Source: Bacteroidales bacterium UBA3297 (lineage in GTDB: Bacteria; Bacteroidota; Bacteroidia; Bacteroidales; Paludibacteraceae). Taken from it: a stretch of 64,000 nt of DNA. Location of the stretch: NCBI GenBank assembly GCA_002362105.1, contig DETD01000026.1, forward strand, positions 1-64,000, in the 5' to 3' direction. The notes beneath the pieces are model-generated. The model worked only from the letters and a program-made list of their open reading frames with translations, was not told where the DNA came from and did not search any database. Made by a program: the position numbers and the translations under genes. Shown piece after piece: positions 17,124-26,140 of this stretch (positions within the stretch are counted from its first letter, which is position 1; each line of letters starts with the position of its first letter).

Positions 17124-18632
17124 CTACTTTATTTCCAGAAACTGCCATATTCCGTCTTTCTTTATAGGAAGGAACCTGTTGGAAAGGTCTGCTGTGTTAA
17201 TATCGTCTGCATAAAACGCTTTTGATTTCTTCTTATTTCTCAGCCAATAGCGGTATTTGTTTTTGCCCTCTTTAAAAATGACGTAACGGAATCTGTCTCC
17301 ATACGGGATGCTATTACTTATACCATACGAGCTGTCTGTAAAGCCATCTTCGTCTTCTGTCATAATTTCAGTCATTCCTTCCGCTAACAATTTGCCTTTT
17401 TTGTTAAAAAGTACATATTCATACCCTTTTTGCCCTATGTAGTATAGCTTATCAATGTAAATCTTGTCGTAGCAAATTGGCAATATGGATTTTCCATCTC
17501 TATCAATAATGCCTATATATTTTCCCACCTTTATTCCGATGTGTTTGTCGCTATTCAGACCAATTATCAGGTCAATGCTGTCAGTTGAAAGCGGACTTTT
17601 CAGCACCCATTTCTTTCCAGACTTTTCCAAACTGCATTTCCCCAATTTGATTTTAGGTGTTGAAAATCCGTCAATTGTAGATGCAAACGCTTCTTCTTGC
17701 TTGTCGTATATGAGGTAATCCTTGAAGTAGCCAGAAAAATAATGATTCTTAGGGGTGACAGCTACCCCCTTCAGGTTATAGCCCCTTCTGCACATAACGA
17801 TTAATTTCTTGTCCCATAAAAAAGACACATTATAACAATGGTAGCCATTATCATCTTTTTGGATCTTGAGGGGAACAACATATTTTTTCTTACATTTTTC
17901 ATTGTAAATGTTCATACTATCCTTTAAAAAGGCGAAAAAGGAATAGTTGTTTGGATACATCTCAATGAAATCGTGGTGTGGCATTTCTACCACACCAGCA
18001 TCAACATCTTCATCTATCACTTTTTTTAAATTTTCATCGTAAAGTTTCCCTTTTATCCAACAATATCTGTCATAGATAAAGTGTGCTCCATAAGGTCCAA
18101 TTCCAATTTCGTAAAAGCATGTGTCACTATGTATTGACTTTCCCTCTTTGTATATTGTCATTTTGACTAAAGTATCAGTGTTGGCAATTTTTTTATAGAC
18201 AATAAAAAAATTACGAGCTGTCTGCCACTCATACACACTATCTGTAACGGTTTCACCTCCAAATTTCCTAATTCCGCGGTTAGATCCGTTATAAAGTTTA
18301 AAGCCATTTTCGTCTGTCTCACCTGCGTCATATAAAATATACTCACCCATTGTAATATCATCGACTTGATAACCCTGATAATCCACTTCAAATACTCTAT
18401 TTTTAATGTCTATGTAGCTTTCGATTCCTGGAGCAAACACCATTCCAGTGTAGGCTTTATCATAAGATTCTAAGAGTGCATAACCTTTATAAATAGGGCT
18501 CAATCCCCTTATTTTATACTTTATTTGATGCTCTTTAAGAACTTTGTTTACCCATTTCAAATCGTTTGAAGCCTGTGTATTTACAAGGCAGAACAAGGAA
18601 AAGAGTAACAGTATGTATTTTCTTTTTTTCAT
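17124..18632 (-). CDS. Secreted WG-repeat-like protein, copy B (unknown function)
   Basis: A 502-residue paralogue of the gene at 14271-15770, with the same signal peptide and closely similar C terminus. The central region (~35-330) has drifted or been replaced: it lacks the CxxCC of copy A and has its own stretches, such as KMTIYKEGKSIHSDTCFYEI. WG-like repeats occur at about 365-425 (GIKVGKYIGIIDRDGKSILP, LFNKKGKLLAEGM). The exported, beta-rich, repeat-built fold suggests a binding or immunity-type protein; no enzyme motif was found. Confidence 0.8.
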   Translation of the reverse strand: MKKRKYILLLFSLFCLVNTQASNDLKWVNKVLKEHQIKYKIRGLSPIYKGYALLESYDKAYTGMVFAPGIESYIDIKNRVFEVDYQGYQVDDITMGEYILYDAGETDENGFKLYNGSNRGIRKFGGETVTDSVYEWQTARNFFIVYKKIANTDTLVKMTIYKEGKSIHSDTCFYEIGIGPYGAHFIYDRYCWIKGKLYDENLKKVIDEDVDAGVVEMPHHDFIEMYPNNYSFFAFLKDSMNIYNEKCKKKYVVPLKIQKDDNGYHCYNVSFLWDKKLIVMCRRGYNLKGVAVTPKNHYFSGYFKDYLIYDKQEEAFASTIDGFSTPKIKLGKCSLEKSGKKWVLKSPLSTDSIDLIIGLNSDKHIGIKVGKYIGIIDRDGKSILPICYDKIYIDKLYYIGQKGYEYVLFNKKGKLLAEGMTEIMTEDEDGFTDSSYGISNSIPYGDRFRYVIFKEGKNKYRYWLRNKKKSKAFYADDINTADLSNRFLPIKKDGIWQFLEIK

Positions 18633-18715
18633 TATTCAAGTTTTAAAATGTTCTTGATTTACCATAGACTTCTTGTCCTTTTTTAGTTAATATGAACTGA
18701 AATGGGAAGTATAAA

Positions 18716-19831
18716 TTAGTTTAATTTAATTTCAAAGTTCAGTCCATATTTATTTTTTATCAAACTCCAGTATTCTTCACAACTTTTACCCTTTAAAGGA
18801 TAAGGGTCGTACAGCGTACTTATTGGCTCTATATTTACTTTCGTAATATAGCATACGGAAGGTCCTTTGTCATACGCAAAACACTTTCGTTCTTTGTCGT
18901 AGAAGAAATCTTTATTACAATCTACATCAAGTATGTATTTTGCTTCCATTTTCTCCAAGTCAACAAGAACAAGAACGAACCTACGATAAACACATTTTTT
19001 TCCTAAGAAATAACGTTTGTCGTCAGATTCAACAAGCGGTTCAATATCTTTTGAAACAAGTTTTCGACCTGATTTTGTGTTTTCATAAACTAAATAGACT
19101 TCATCGACTTCTCTAATCCACTTATATTCTGTTGTATACTTGGCTTTTATGTACTCGTTAAAATTCTCCCGATGAAAAACTTTCTTGATATAGTTGTCGT
19201 CCTGTTTTATGTATAGAATAATATCCCTTCCGCCATTATAGAAATCATCGTCTTCATCTCCAAGTTCAGAACAATAACAGATTATAGAATCTCCAGAACC
19301 AATAAAATACGGATCGTAAAAATTCTCAATACAATTGCCTTCTAAAGTGTCAATGGGTATCGTGGTTTCTTCGGTACGAAGATATAGAACTTGGTATTCT
19401 AAATCCTCTTTATTTGTCATTAGGAGCATTTTGCCTTCTCTCGCATCACTAAATGCGAGTCCCTTTTCAACTTCGTAAAAATCTTGGTAATAATCCCCTT
19501 TTTTTATGGCAACTAAAGAGCTACTATGGCTAAATAATGAATAGTCTCCGATTTCTCCTATTTTGCGCATCTCTTTAAAGAATTTTGAGTCTCCCTTTTT
19601 GGGCACTTCAAGAATTTCCGTTTTTTCAAACCCTTTAAAATTGAAGTCGTAGGAATCTAATGAATCTATGGCTTGAGGTTTTGAATCTATGGCTTGAGTG
19701 GTATCTGTTGTTTGTGTGTCAGCGTCTGTGGCTTGAGGTTTCTTATTTAGGCAAATAACAACTATACAAATACCAACTAATAATACCAATATAAAAATTA
19801 ATGATTTAATCTTCTGTTTCATATTATTCAT
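18716..19831 (-). CDS. Membrane-anchored extracytoplasmic protein, copy B (unknown function)
   Basis: A 371-residue near-copy of the gene at 15855-16997: same hydrophobic anchor and linker, same C-terminal half (for example KSCEEYWSLIKNKYGLNFEI). It is nine residues shorter because of a gap in the variable stretch at about 85-105 (SLFSHSSSLVAIKKGDYY). First gene of the four-gene minus-strand run; no clear TAnnTTTG promoter was found just upstream. Confidence 0.78.
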   Translation of the reverse strand: MNNMKQKIKSLIFILVLLVGICIVVICLNKKPQATDADTQTTDTTQAIDSKPQAIDSLDSYDFNFKGFEKTEILEVPKKGDSKFFKEMRKIGEIGDYSLFSHSSSLVAIKKGDYYQDFYEVEKGLAFSDAREGKMLLMTNKEDLEYQVLYLRTEETTIPIDTLEGNCIENFYDPYFIGSGDSIICYCSELGDEDDDFYNGGRDIILYIKQDDNYIKKVFHRENFNEYIKAKYTTEYKWIREVDEVYLVYENTKSGRKLVSKDIEPLVESDDKRYFLGKKCVYRRFVLVLVDLEKMEAKYILDVDCNKDFFYDKERKCFAYDKGPSVCYITKVNIEPISTLYDPYPLKGKSCEEYWSLIKNKYGLNFEIKLN

Positions 19832-19936
19832 TTCTTATACATCCAAAAACTTATTATATTTTTCAACTGATTTCCTCACGTATTTGCGTTAGTACCACAC
19901 TCCGCTATTATTTTGTATGTTCTTCTCATTTTACTT

Positions 19937-20226
19937 TGTCTTTTCTCACCTCATGGCCACCATAACGTACAGATACCGTAACCATGTGCTCGTTGAAACA
20001 GACTCAGGTGTAAAATTGTACTTTTTTCTTGAAAATATATACAAATTTAATGTTTTTTGTCTGTTCCGGTATGAACCATACTCCAAAAGTGTGATGCTGA
20101 GACTGTTTTGACTTCTGGCACTTCTGCGCACTGACGGAAGGTTGTAGGCGGGCCTGGCAAAAAGAAAGAGGGCATATCTTTCCGATATACCCTCTTCTGT
20201 TTGCTTGTTTATATGCTGTTGTGGCA
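19937..20226. other. Intergenic region between the duplication and typA, with typA terminator
   Basis: No supported gene. A plus-strand frame (19917-20111) is short, starts inside the duplicated flank and has no recognisable domain. A hairpin at 20166-20196 (GAAGAGGGTATATC/GATATGCCCTCTTT in minus-strand reading, two mismatches) followed by a T-rich tract is the likely terminator of typA. Confidence 0.6.
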
Positions 20227-22041
20227 TTATTCACCAGTTGGACGCTTGGCCGAACGCTTGCGCTCGCCTTCGTCAAGGATAATTTTACGCATACGCATGC
20301 TCTTTGGCGTGATTTCTGCGTATTCGTCTTCCTTGATGTATTCCAACATTTCTTCCAAAGAGAAGACAATTGGCGGAGCCAGCTTAACCTTGTCGTCAGA
20401 ACCAGCTGCACGCATGTTGGTCAGCTTCTTGCTCTTGCAGACATTGACCACCAGGTCGTCTTGCTTGTTGTTCTCACCTACAACCTGACCCATATAGACT
20501 TCGTCTTGTGGGTTGATGAAGAACTTACCACGGTCTTGCAGGTTGTTCAATGCGTAGGCGAATACGGTACCGCCTTCCATTGCGATGATGGAGCCGTTGT
20601 TGCGGCGCTCCATAGGGCCTTTGTAAGGCTGGAAGTCTACGAAACGGTGGGCCATAACGGCTTCACCGGCAGTAGCTGTCAGAACGTTGGTTCGCAAACC
20701 GATGATACCGCGTGAAGGAATCATGAATTCCAAGTGCACGCGGTCGCCCTTCTGCTGCATATTGACCATTTCGCCCTTACGGGTCTGAACCATTTCAATA
20801 ACTTTGCCAGAGCCTTCTTCCGGAGTGTCGATGGTCAACTCTTCCATTGGCTCGCACTTTACTCCGTCAATTTCCTTGATGATGACTTTTGGCTGGCCTA
20901 CCTGCAACTCGTAACCTTCGCGGCGCATAGTCTCGATAAGTACCGATAAGTGGAGCACACCACGACCGAAGACGGTCCAGTGTCCGTCGGCTTCTCCTTT
21001 TTCTACACGCAGTGCCACGTCGCGCTCCAACTCGGCCTCCAAACGGTCGTTGATGTGGCGTGAGGTGACGAACTTACCCTCTTTGCCGAAGAAAGGAGAG
21101 TCGTTGATGACGAACTCCATGCTCATGGTTGGCTCGTCGATGCTGATGGCTGGCAGTGGTTCTGGGTTCTCGGCGTCGCAGATGCAGTCGCCAATTTCAA
21201 AGCCTTCCAAACCGACAATCGCACACAACTCGCCATTCTGCACTTCCTGTACCTTGCTCTGGCTGAAGCCTTCGAATACGCGGAGCTCCTTGATTTTGCT
21301 CTTGACCATTGTACCGTCGCGTTTTGCGAGGGTCACCATCTGGCCTTCCTTCAGTGTGCCGCGGTGCAGGCGGCCAATGGCGATACGGCCAACGTATGAA
21401 GAGAAGTTGAGTGAGGTGATCAGCATCTGGGTGGTGCCTGGGTTCTCTTTTGGTGCTGGAATGTTCTCGATGATGGCGTCAAGCACTGGTGTGATGTCGT
21501 TCTCGCGAGGCTGTTTCCAGTCGGTACTCATCCAGTTGTTTTTGGCAGAACCATATACGGTAGGGAAGTTGAGCTGCTCTTCTGTCGCGTTCAAGTTGAA
21601 CATCAGGTCGAATACCTCTTCCTGTACTTCGTCAGGACGGCAGTTTGGCTTGTCTACCTTGTTTACTACTACAATTGGCTTCAGGCCAATCTGAAGTGCC
21701 TTCTGCAACACGAAACGGGTCTGTGGCATTGGACCTTCAAATGCGTCAACCAACAGCAGGCAACCGTCGGCCATGTTAAGCACACGCTCAACCTCACCGC
21801 CAAAGTCTGAGTGCCCTGGAGTGTCGATGATGTTGATCTTGTAACCTTTGTAGCGGATTGATACGTTTTTTGAAACGATGGTTATACCTCGTTCACGCTC
21901 CAAATCATTGTTGTCGAGGATGAGCTCGCCAGGCTTTTCGTGATCGCTGAAAAGTTTTCCGGCTTGTAACATCTTGTCCACCAGCGTAGTCTTACCGTGG
22001 TCGACGTGCGCAATAATTGCGACATTCCTGATTTCTTGCAT
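20227..22041 (-). CDS. typA: Translational GTPase TypA/BipA
   Basis: Ribosome-binding GTPase of the EF-G family involved in stress adaptation and 50S assembly. It is 604 residues, the usual length. G motifs: AHVDHGKTTLVDKML (residues ~10-24), DTPGHSDFG (~74-82) and NKVDKPNCRPDE (~128-139). The C-terminal half carries the elongation-factor-like domains (GRGVLHLSVLIETMRREGYE, PSRGIIGLRTNVLTATAGEA). Single-gene unit with its own promoter. Confidence 0.96.
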   Translation of the reverse strand: MQEIRNVAIIAHVDHGKTTLVDKMLQAGKLFSDHEKPGELILDNNDLERERGITIVSKNVSIRYKGYKINIIDTPGHSDFGGEVERVLNMADGCLLLVDAFEGPMPQTRFVLQKALQIGLKPIVVVNKVDKPNCRPDEVQEEVFDLMFNLNATEEQLNFPTVYGSAKNNWMSTDWKQPRENDITPVLDAIIENIPAPKENPGTTQMLITSLNFSSYVGRIAIGRLHRGTLKEGQMVTLAKRDGTMVKSKIKELRVFEGFSQSKVQEVQNGELCAIVGLEGFEIGDCICDAENPEPLPAISIDEPTMSMEFVINDSPFFGKEGKFVTSRHINDRLEAELERDVALRVEKGEADGHWTVFGRGVLHLSVLIETMRREGYELQVGQPKVIIKEIDGVKCEPMEELTIDTPEEGSGKVIEMVQTRKGEMVNMQQKGDRVHLEFMIPSRGIIGLRTNVLTATAGEAVMAHRFVDFQPYKGPMERRNNGSIIAMEGGTVFAYALNNLQDRGKFFINPQDEVYMGQVVGENNKQDDLVVNVCKSKKLTNMRAAGSDDKVKLAPPIVFSLEEMLEYIKEDEYAEITPKSMRMRKIILDEGERKRSAKRPTGE

Positions 22042-22082
22042 CGTATCTTTTAGATTTTATGATATATATTCAATTTGGAGTG

Positions 22083-22116
22083 CAAAGTTAGTTATTTTCA
22101 GTTAAACATTATCAAT
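22083..22116 (-). promoter_or_regulatory. Promoter of typA
   Basis: On the minus strand: ATTG (22116-22113), 22 bases, TAACTTTG (22090-22083), 41 bases before the start codon. Confidence 0.55.
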
Positions 22117-22190
22117 ATGTTATGGGAAAAATATGTTGAGCAACATTATTTTGGGCTGTTCTCTCTGATGCCCGACTTTGATTTATTCTT

Positions 22191-22198
22191 TAACTTTG
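22191..22198 (+). promoter_or_regulatory. -7 element upstream of the MATE gene
   Basis: TAACTTTG, an exact TAnnTTTG, 83 bases before the ATG; no good -33 element at standard spacing. Confidence 0.4.
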
Positions 22199-22281
22199 TG
22201 CTGCCTGTTGCTGGGCGTTTGTTTTTTTACTTAATGGGGGCGGACGGCTTCCTTCCCCCTTTTTAACACATAGGTTCTTTT

Positions 22282-23649
22282 ATGAAAGTTGGAAAATCGC
22301 CTGCCGAACTGGGTACCATGCCGGTGGGTAAACTTCTGGTGAGTTATTCGTTGCCCCCTATCGCGGCAATGATGGCTTCCTCGGTCTATAATATTATCGA
22401 TAGCGCTTTCCTCGGCCACAGCGTGGGCGACTATGCGCTCGACGCTATGGCTATTACTCTGCCGCTGATGAATGTGGCGGCGGCTTTTGGCGCTATGGTT
22501 GGCGCGGGTGGCAGCACGTTGATCTCCATTAAGATGGGACAGAAAGACGAAAAGGGGGCCGCCCATGTGTTGGGAAACATTACCGTGCTGAATATTATTC
22601 TGGGATTGACCTTAATGACGGTCGGGTTGCTGTTTATGGACCCTATTCTGACGGTTTTCGGTGCCAGCAACGATGTCCGCCCCTATGCGGCTGAGTTTAT
22701 GACTATTATTCTGCTGGGTAACGTGTTTACCCATATGTATTTCGGCCTGAACAATGCATTGCGCTCAAGTGGTAATCCGAAAATGGCGATGAATATGACG
22801 TTCCTGACGGTGGGTATCAACCTGGTCCTTGCCCCGTTGTTCATCTTCGTCTTCGGTTGGGGACTGAGGGGGGCCGCTTTGGCGACCATTACAGGGCAGA
22901 TTGTCTCGTTGGCGTTGATTGTCCGCTATTTCTCCAATCCCCAGCAGTTCCTGCATTTCCAACGCTGGACTTTCCATTTGAAGGGGTCTATAGTCAAAGG
23001 TATTCTTTCCATCGGTATCTCTCCCTTCCTGCTGAACCTCTGTTCCTGTTTGGTGGTCATCCTCATCAACCACCGGCTCTATGAGTTTGGCGGCGATCAT
23101 GCGATTGGCGCCTACGGAAACGTCAACAAGGTGCTGATGCTGTTCGCTATGGTGGTGTTAGGCATCAACCAGGGCATGCAGCCAATTGCGGGCTATAACT
23201 TCGGCGCCCGCCAGTTCCACCGTGTGATTGAGGCTCTGAAATATGCCGTGCTCTATGCCACTTCTGTCATGTTGTTCGCCTTCACCATGTGCGAACTGTT
23301 CCCTACTATAATTATGCGCTTGTTCTCTCAGGGCGAAGATATGGTAGAGGCTTCGGCTTATGGTTTGAGGATTACTATTGCCACCTTCCCTATTGTAGGC
23401 TTCCAAATGGTGGCTTCCACTTTCTTCCAGAGCATCAACAAGGCGTTTATCGCCGCCATTCTTTCCACTACCCGCCAACTCTTGTTTCTGGTGCCGCTTC
23501 TGGCCTTTTTGCCAAATTTCTGGCAACTCGATGGGGTGTGGTTCAGTCTGCCGATTGCCGACACGCTGTCGTCGCTGCTGACGGCTGCCGTGCTCTTCTG
23601 GCAACTGGGCAAGTTTAAGGAAATGGCAAGACAGAATGGATTTAAATAA
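22282..23649 (+). CDS. MATE-family multidrug/cation antiporter
   Basis: A 455-residue inner-membrane protein with twelve predicted hydrophobic segments. It has the MATE signature near the N terminus (MPVGKLLVSYSLPPIAAMMA, then NIIDSAFLGH) and the mirrored motif in the second half (ALMLFAMVVLG-like, NQGMQPIAGYNFGA). MATE transporters export drugs or metabolites against H+ or Na+. The next gene begins 16 bases later, so a shared transcript is likely; substrate unknown. Confidence 0.92.
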   Translation: MKVGKSPAELGTMPVGKLLVSYSLPPIAAMMASSVYNIIDSAFLGHSVGDYALDAMAITLPLMNVAAAFGAMVGAGGSTLISIKMGQKDEKGAAHVLGNITVLNIILGLTLMTVGLLFMDPILTVFGASNDVRPYAAEFMTIILLGNVFTHMYFGLNNALRSSGNPKMAMNMTFLTVGINLVLAPLFIFVFGWGLRGAALATITGQIVSLALIVRYFSNPQQFLHFQRWTFHLKGSIVKGILSIGISPFLLNLCSCLVVILINHRLYEFGGDHAIGAYGNVNKVLMLFAMVVLGINQGMQPIAGYNFGARQFHRVIEALKYAVLYATSVMLFAFTMCELFPTIIMRLFSQGEDMVEASAYGLRITIATFPIVGFQMVASTFFQSINKAFIAAILSTTRQLLFLVPLLAFLPNFWQLDGVWFSLPIADTLSSLLTAAVLFWQLGKFKEMARQNGFK

Positions 23650-23665
23650 CCTAAAATCAACTGTT

Positions 23666-24298
23666 ATGGATGGTAACAAGAACAATATAGTCATCAGCGT
23701 CGGCCGCCAGTTCGGCTGTAAAGGCCGTGTTATCGGCAAGGCTTTGGCCGAACGTTTCGGTTTCAGTTTTTACGATGCCGAACTCCTCAACCTTGCCGCC
23801 AAGGAAATAGGATTCGACCCTTCTATGTTTGAAATGGCCGACGAGAAACCTGGACTGCCGGAGTTCTTCCAGAATGTGGGCCAGCTTTTGTTCGGCATGA
23901 ATGGCGGTGCCGACAGCTACCTCTCGAGCGCCAAACTGTTTGAAATACAGAGCGAGGCTATACGGCATGTTGCAGAAGTAGGCCCCTGTGTTATTATGGG
24001 CCGTTGCAGCGATTATGTGTTGCGTGACAATCCGAACCTGTTCAGTGTGTATTTCTCGGCTCCGCTCGATTTCCGTATTGCCTGTGTGAAAGAACGCTCG
24101 GGTATTACCGACGACGAGGCGGTGCGCGATATTATCTTGAAGACCGACAAGAAACGTGCGGCCTACTATAACTATTATACCGATAAGGTGTGGGGACATT
24201 CGGCTAGCTATAACCTTTGTGCCGATGTTACTATGCTGGGTGTGGAACAGACGGCTGTTTTTGTTGGCGATTTTATTAAGGCAAAATTTGGTTTGTAG
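23666..24298 (+). CDS. Cytidylate kinase-like protein
   Basis: A 210-residue P-loop protein of the cytidylate-kinase-like family (separate from Cmk). The phosphate loop lies in SVGRQFGCKGRVIGKALAE near the N terminus, followed by RFGFSFYDAELL; the NMP/lid part includes IMGRCSDYVLRD and KKRAAYYNYYTDKVWG. ATG 23666 (MDGNKNN) is preferred to the in-frame ATG at 23636, which would overlap the MATE gene by 14 bases. The substrate has not been established for the family. The stop overlaps the GTG of the next gene by one base. Confidence 0.8.
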   Translation: MDGNKNNIVISVGRQFGCKGRVIGKALAERFGFSFYDAELLNLAAKEIGFDPSMFEMADEKPGLPEFFQNVGQLLFGMNGGADSYLSSAKLFEIQSEAIRHVAEVGPCVIMGRCSDYVLRDNPNLFSVYFSAPLDFRIACVKERSGITDDEAVRDIILKTDKKRAAYYNYYTDKVWGHSASYNLCADVTMLGVEQTAVFVGDFIKAKFGL

Positions 24299-25371
24299 TG
24301 CAAATAAAGGAAACCGAAAGTACGTGGAAGGCTGCTGCTAAATGCGTGCTGTTCTTCTTTGTGTGGCTGATTATCGGATCTTTGCCTATGTCATATATAT
24401 TTATATGTAGTGGCTCCCATTTCAAGAATGCCTGTATTTTTATGTTGCCGGTCAATCTTGTGATGTGGATTTGTGTCCGCCACAATATGAAAAATGTGCA
24501 GAAACTGATCGGTGTTACATTGCTTACTTATGCTGTCTTTTATGTGGGCGATGAATTGTATTTTTCTGATTTTCGCTTTTTTCGCCATTACTTGGTTTAC
24601 ATAGCGTATGACATAAGTTTGGTTTTGCCGCTAGCTTGTTTCATTCGACCAATGAATGCCTCTATGATTTCTAAATTGGTGGAAATGTTTATTTGTTATT
24701 TGTTGTTTGTCGGCTTGACATTTAATTATGGATTAAAGTCTTACACACCAATTGTGTCAGTTGTCTTTATTCTCATTTATAGTTTCTTTTTTGTGTCTTT
24801 ATTTGTTCGTTCCATCAAAGCAACAGGAAAAGATAAATCTGAAGAAGGGCATGCTTCTGGCTTTGCAGGTTCAGAAGAACGCGAAGAGCGTTTTTCAATC
24901 AAAAGGAAGTGCGCCTATCGGGTGGCAGGTTTAATTGCATATATCTATAAGGGACAGAAACTGCTGACAACTGACGATTTTGAAAAACTGACAAGTATGC
25001 TGGAATCGGATTATGCGGTTTTGGTAAAAGAGTTTCGTAGACGCAATGTAAGGGGTGGGCTGTTCAAAAATCAGAAAGAGCCATTTAATAGTGTTGAATG
25101 TCTCGACTTGAAGGGAAAGAGTGAAAAGACTGTCCTGCCGATTGTGGATGTCCTCTATTTGGGTGTCTCTGCGGCTGGTCTGAGCAAGGCTTCGTTTGAA
25201 AGATTCTTACAGGTAATTGGGCACTTGCATGCCGATGATGAACTGGTGGAACAACTGAAGTGTTTTTATGAATTACGGAAGACACGCATTCCTCGTGAAA
25301 AAGGGCAGGGTTTGTTGAGCGTGAACTCTACTTCTGTTGTGCCCTGTTGCAACGATGTCGCTTTAAAATAA
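24298..25371 (+). CDS. Six-TM membrane protein with cytoplasmic C-terminal domain (unknown)
   Basis: A 357-residue protein not recognised. Residues ~12-170 hold about six hydrophobic segments; residues ~180-357 are soluble and charged, with a helical part (ADDELVEQLKCFYELRK). The start is GTG at 24298, overlapping the previous TAG as TAGTG, which suggests translational coupling to the kinase-like gene. No upstream ATG exists in frame; an internal ATG (MSYIF) would remove the first membrane helix. Its A+T content is higher than its neighbours', so it may be a recent addition to this unit. Confidence 0.7.
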   Translation: MQIKETESTWKAAAKCVLFFFVWLIIGSLPMSYIFICSGSHFKNACIFMLPVNLVMWICVRHNMKNVQKLIGVTLLTYAVFYVGDELYFSDFRFFRHYLVYIAYDISLVLPLACFIRPMNASMISKLVEMFICYLLFVGLTFNYGLKSYTPIVSVVFILIYSFFFVSLFVRSIKATGKDKSEEGHASGFAGSEEREERFSIKRKCAYRVAGLIAYIYKGQKLLTTDDFEKLTSMLESDYAVLVKEFRRRNVRGGLFKNQKEPFNSVECLDLKGKSEKTVLPIVDVLYLGVSAAGLSKASFERFLQVIGHLHADDELVEQLKCFYELRKTRIPREKGQGLLSVNSTSVVPCCNDVALK

Positions 25372-25423
25372 AGCTGTTTTGCAAAACCTCAGCTACAAAA
25401 AAATACAGTCGGTTAAGTCCCTT

Positions 25424-25455
25424 TTTGTGTAATTCCTTTTTTTCTGCTATTTTTG
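25424..25455 (+). promoter_or_regulatory. Promoter of frr
   Basis: TTTG (25424-25427), 20 bases, TATTTTTG (25448-25455): a full match to the Bacteroidota promoter consensus, 38 bases before the frr ATG. Confidence 0.75.
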
Positions 25456-25493
25456 TGCAACTTAATAAAAACATTCAAGATATAAATAAGACT

Positions 25494-26054
25494 ATGGCAG
25501 ACGTAGAAAGCTTCTATAAAAATGCGCAAACCAAGATGGATGGTGCGCTCTCTCACCTCGACGATGCTTTTGCACACATCCGTGCGGGAAAGGCAAATGT
25601 TCGCATCCTCGAACCTATTCACCTCGATTATTATGGTAGCATGACTCCGCTTTCTGGTGTCGCTAATATCACAACTCCCGATGCACGTACCATCGCAATA
25701 CAGCCTTGGGAAAAGAAGATGTTGCCTGCTATTGAAAAGGCCATTCTCGCTTCTGAAATTGGTATCACCCCTGAAAACAACGGCGAAATTATCCGCTTGA
25801 GCATTCCACCGCTCACCGAGGACCGCCGTAAGCAGTTGGTTAAGCAGGTGAAAGCCGAGGCTGAAAATGCCAAGGTGGCTGTACGTAACGCCCGCCGCGA
25901 CGCTATTGATGGCCTGAAAAAGGAAATCAAGAATGGCTTGGCTGAAGATGCCGAGAAGGATGCGGAAGACAAGGTGCAGAAATTGCACGACAAGTACATC
26001 AAGATGGTGGACGACGCTTTCGCTGTTAAAGAAAAGGAAATTATGACCGTCTAA
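25494..26054 (+). CDS. frr: Ribosome recycling factor
   Basis: Splits post-termination ribosomes together with EF-G. It is 186 residues, the standard size. The ATG at 25494 is chosen because the promoter lies just upstream and MADVESFYKNAQTKMDGALS is the normal N terminus; the longer open frame reads through the promoter. Conserved core: HIRAGKANVRILEPIHLDYYG and the arginine-rich PPLTEDRRKQLVKQVK region of domain I. Confidence 0.96.
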   Translation: MADVESFYKNAQTKMDGALSHLDDAFAHIRAGKANVRILEPIHLDYYGSMTPLSGVANITTPDARTIAIQPWEKKMLPAIEKAILASEIGITPENNGEIIRLSIPPLTEDRRKQLVKQVKAEAENAKVAVRNARRDAIDGLKKEIKNGLAEDAEKDAEDKVQKLHDKYIKMVDDAFAVKEKEIMTV

Positions 26055-26086
26055 TCTTTCTGATGGTTGTTCTTTAGAAGAAGTAC

Positions 26087-26136
26087 CGCAGAACAGGGTC
26101 GGTGGCTACCGATGCTGTTCTGCGTTCTTTATTTTT
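26087..26136 (+). terminator. Terminator after frr
   Basis: CGCAGAACAG (26087-26096) pairs with CTGTTCTGCG (26115-26124), with an inner GTCGG/CCGAT extension, then TTCTTTATTTTT. It ends five bases before the rsgA start codon. Confidence 0.85.
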
Positions 26137-26140
26137 GATT

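Larger units (their letters stand above)
17108..19936. repeat. Tandem duplication, unit B (2.83 kb)
   Basis: Second copy, directly abutting unit A. The 5' flanks of the two smaller genes and the spacers between the genes (15771-15854 and 18633-18715) are nearly identical, which argues for a recent event or continuing gene conversion at the edges. Confidence 0.9.

Noticed and set aside
14255..19936. Insertion sequence or prophage as source of the duplication
   Set aside because: No transposase, integrase, terminal inverted repeats or phage genes in or beside the units.
19917..20111. Plus-strand open frame of 64 codons between the duplication and typA
   Set aside because: Starts within the duplicated flank, and no family features are visible.
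26130..26137. TATTTTTG as a firm rsgA promoter
   Set aside because: It coincides with the T tract of the frr terminator and has no -33 element; mentioned only as a possibility.
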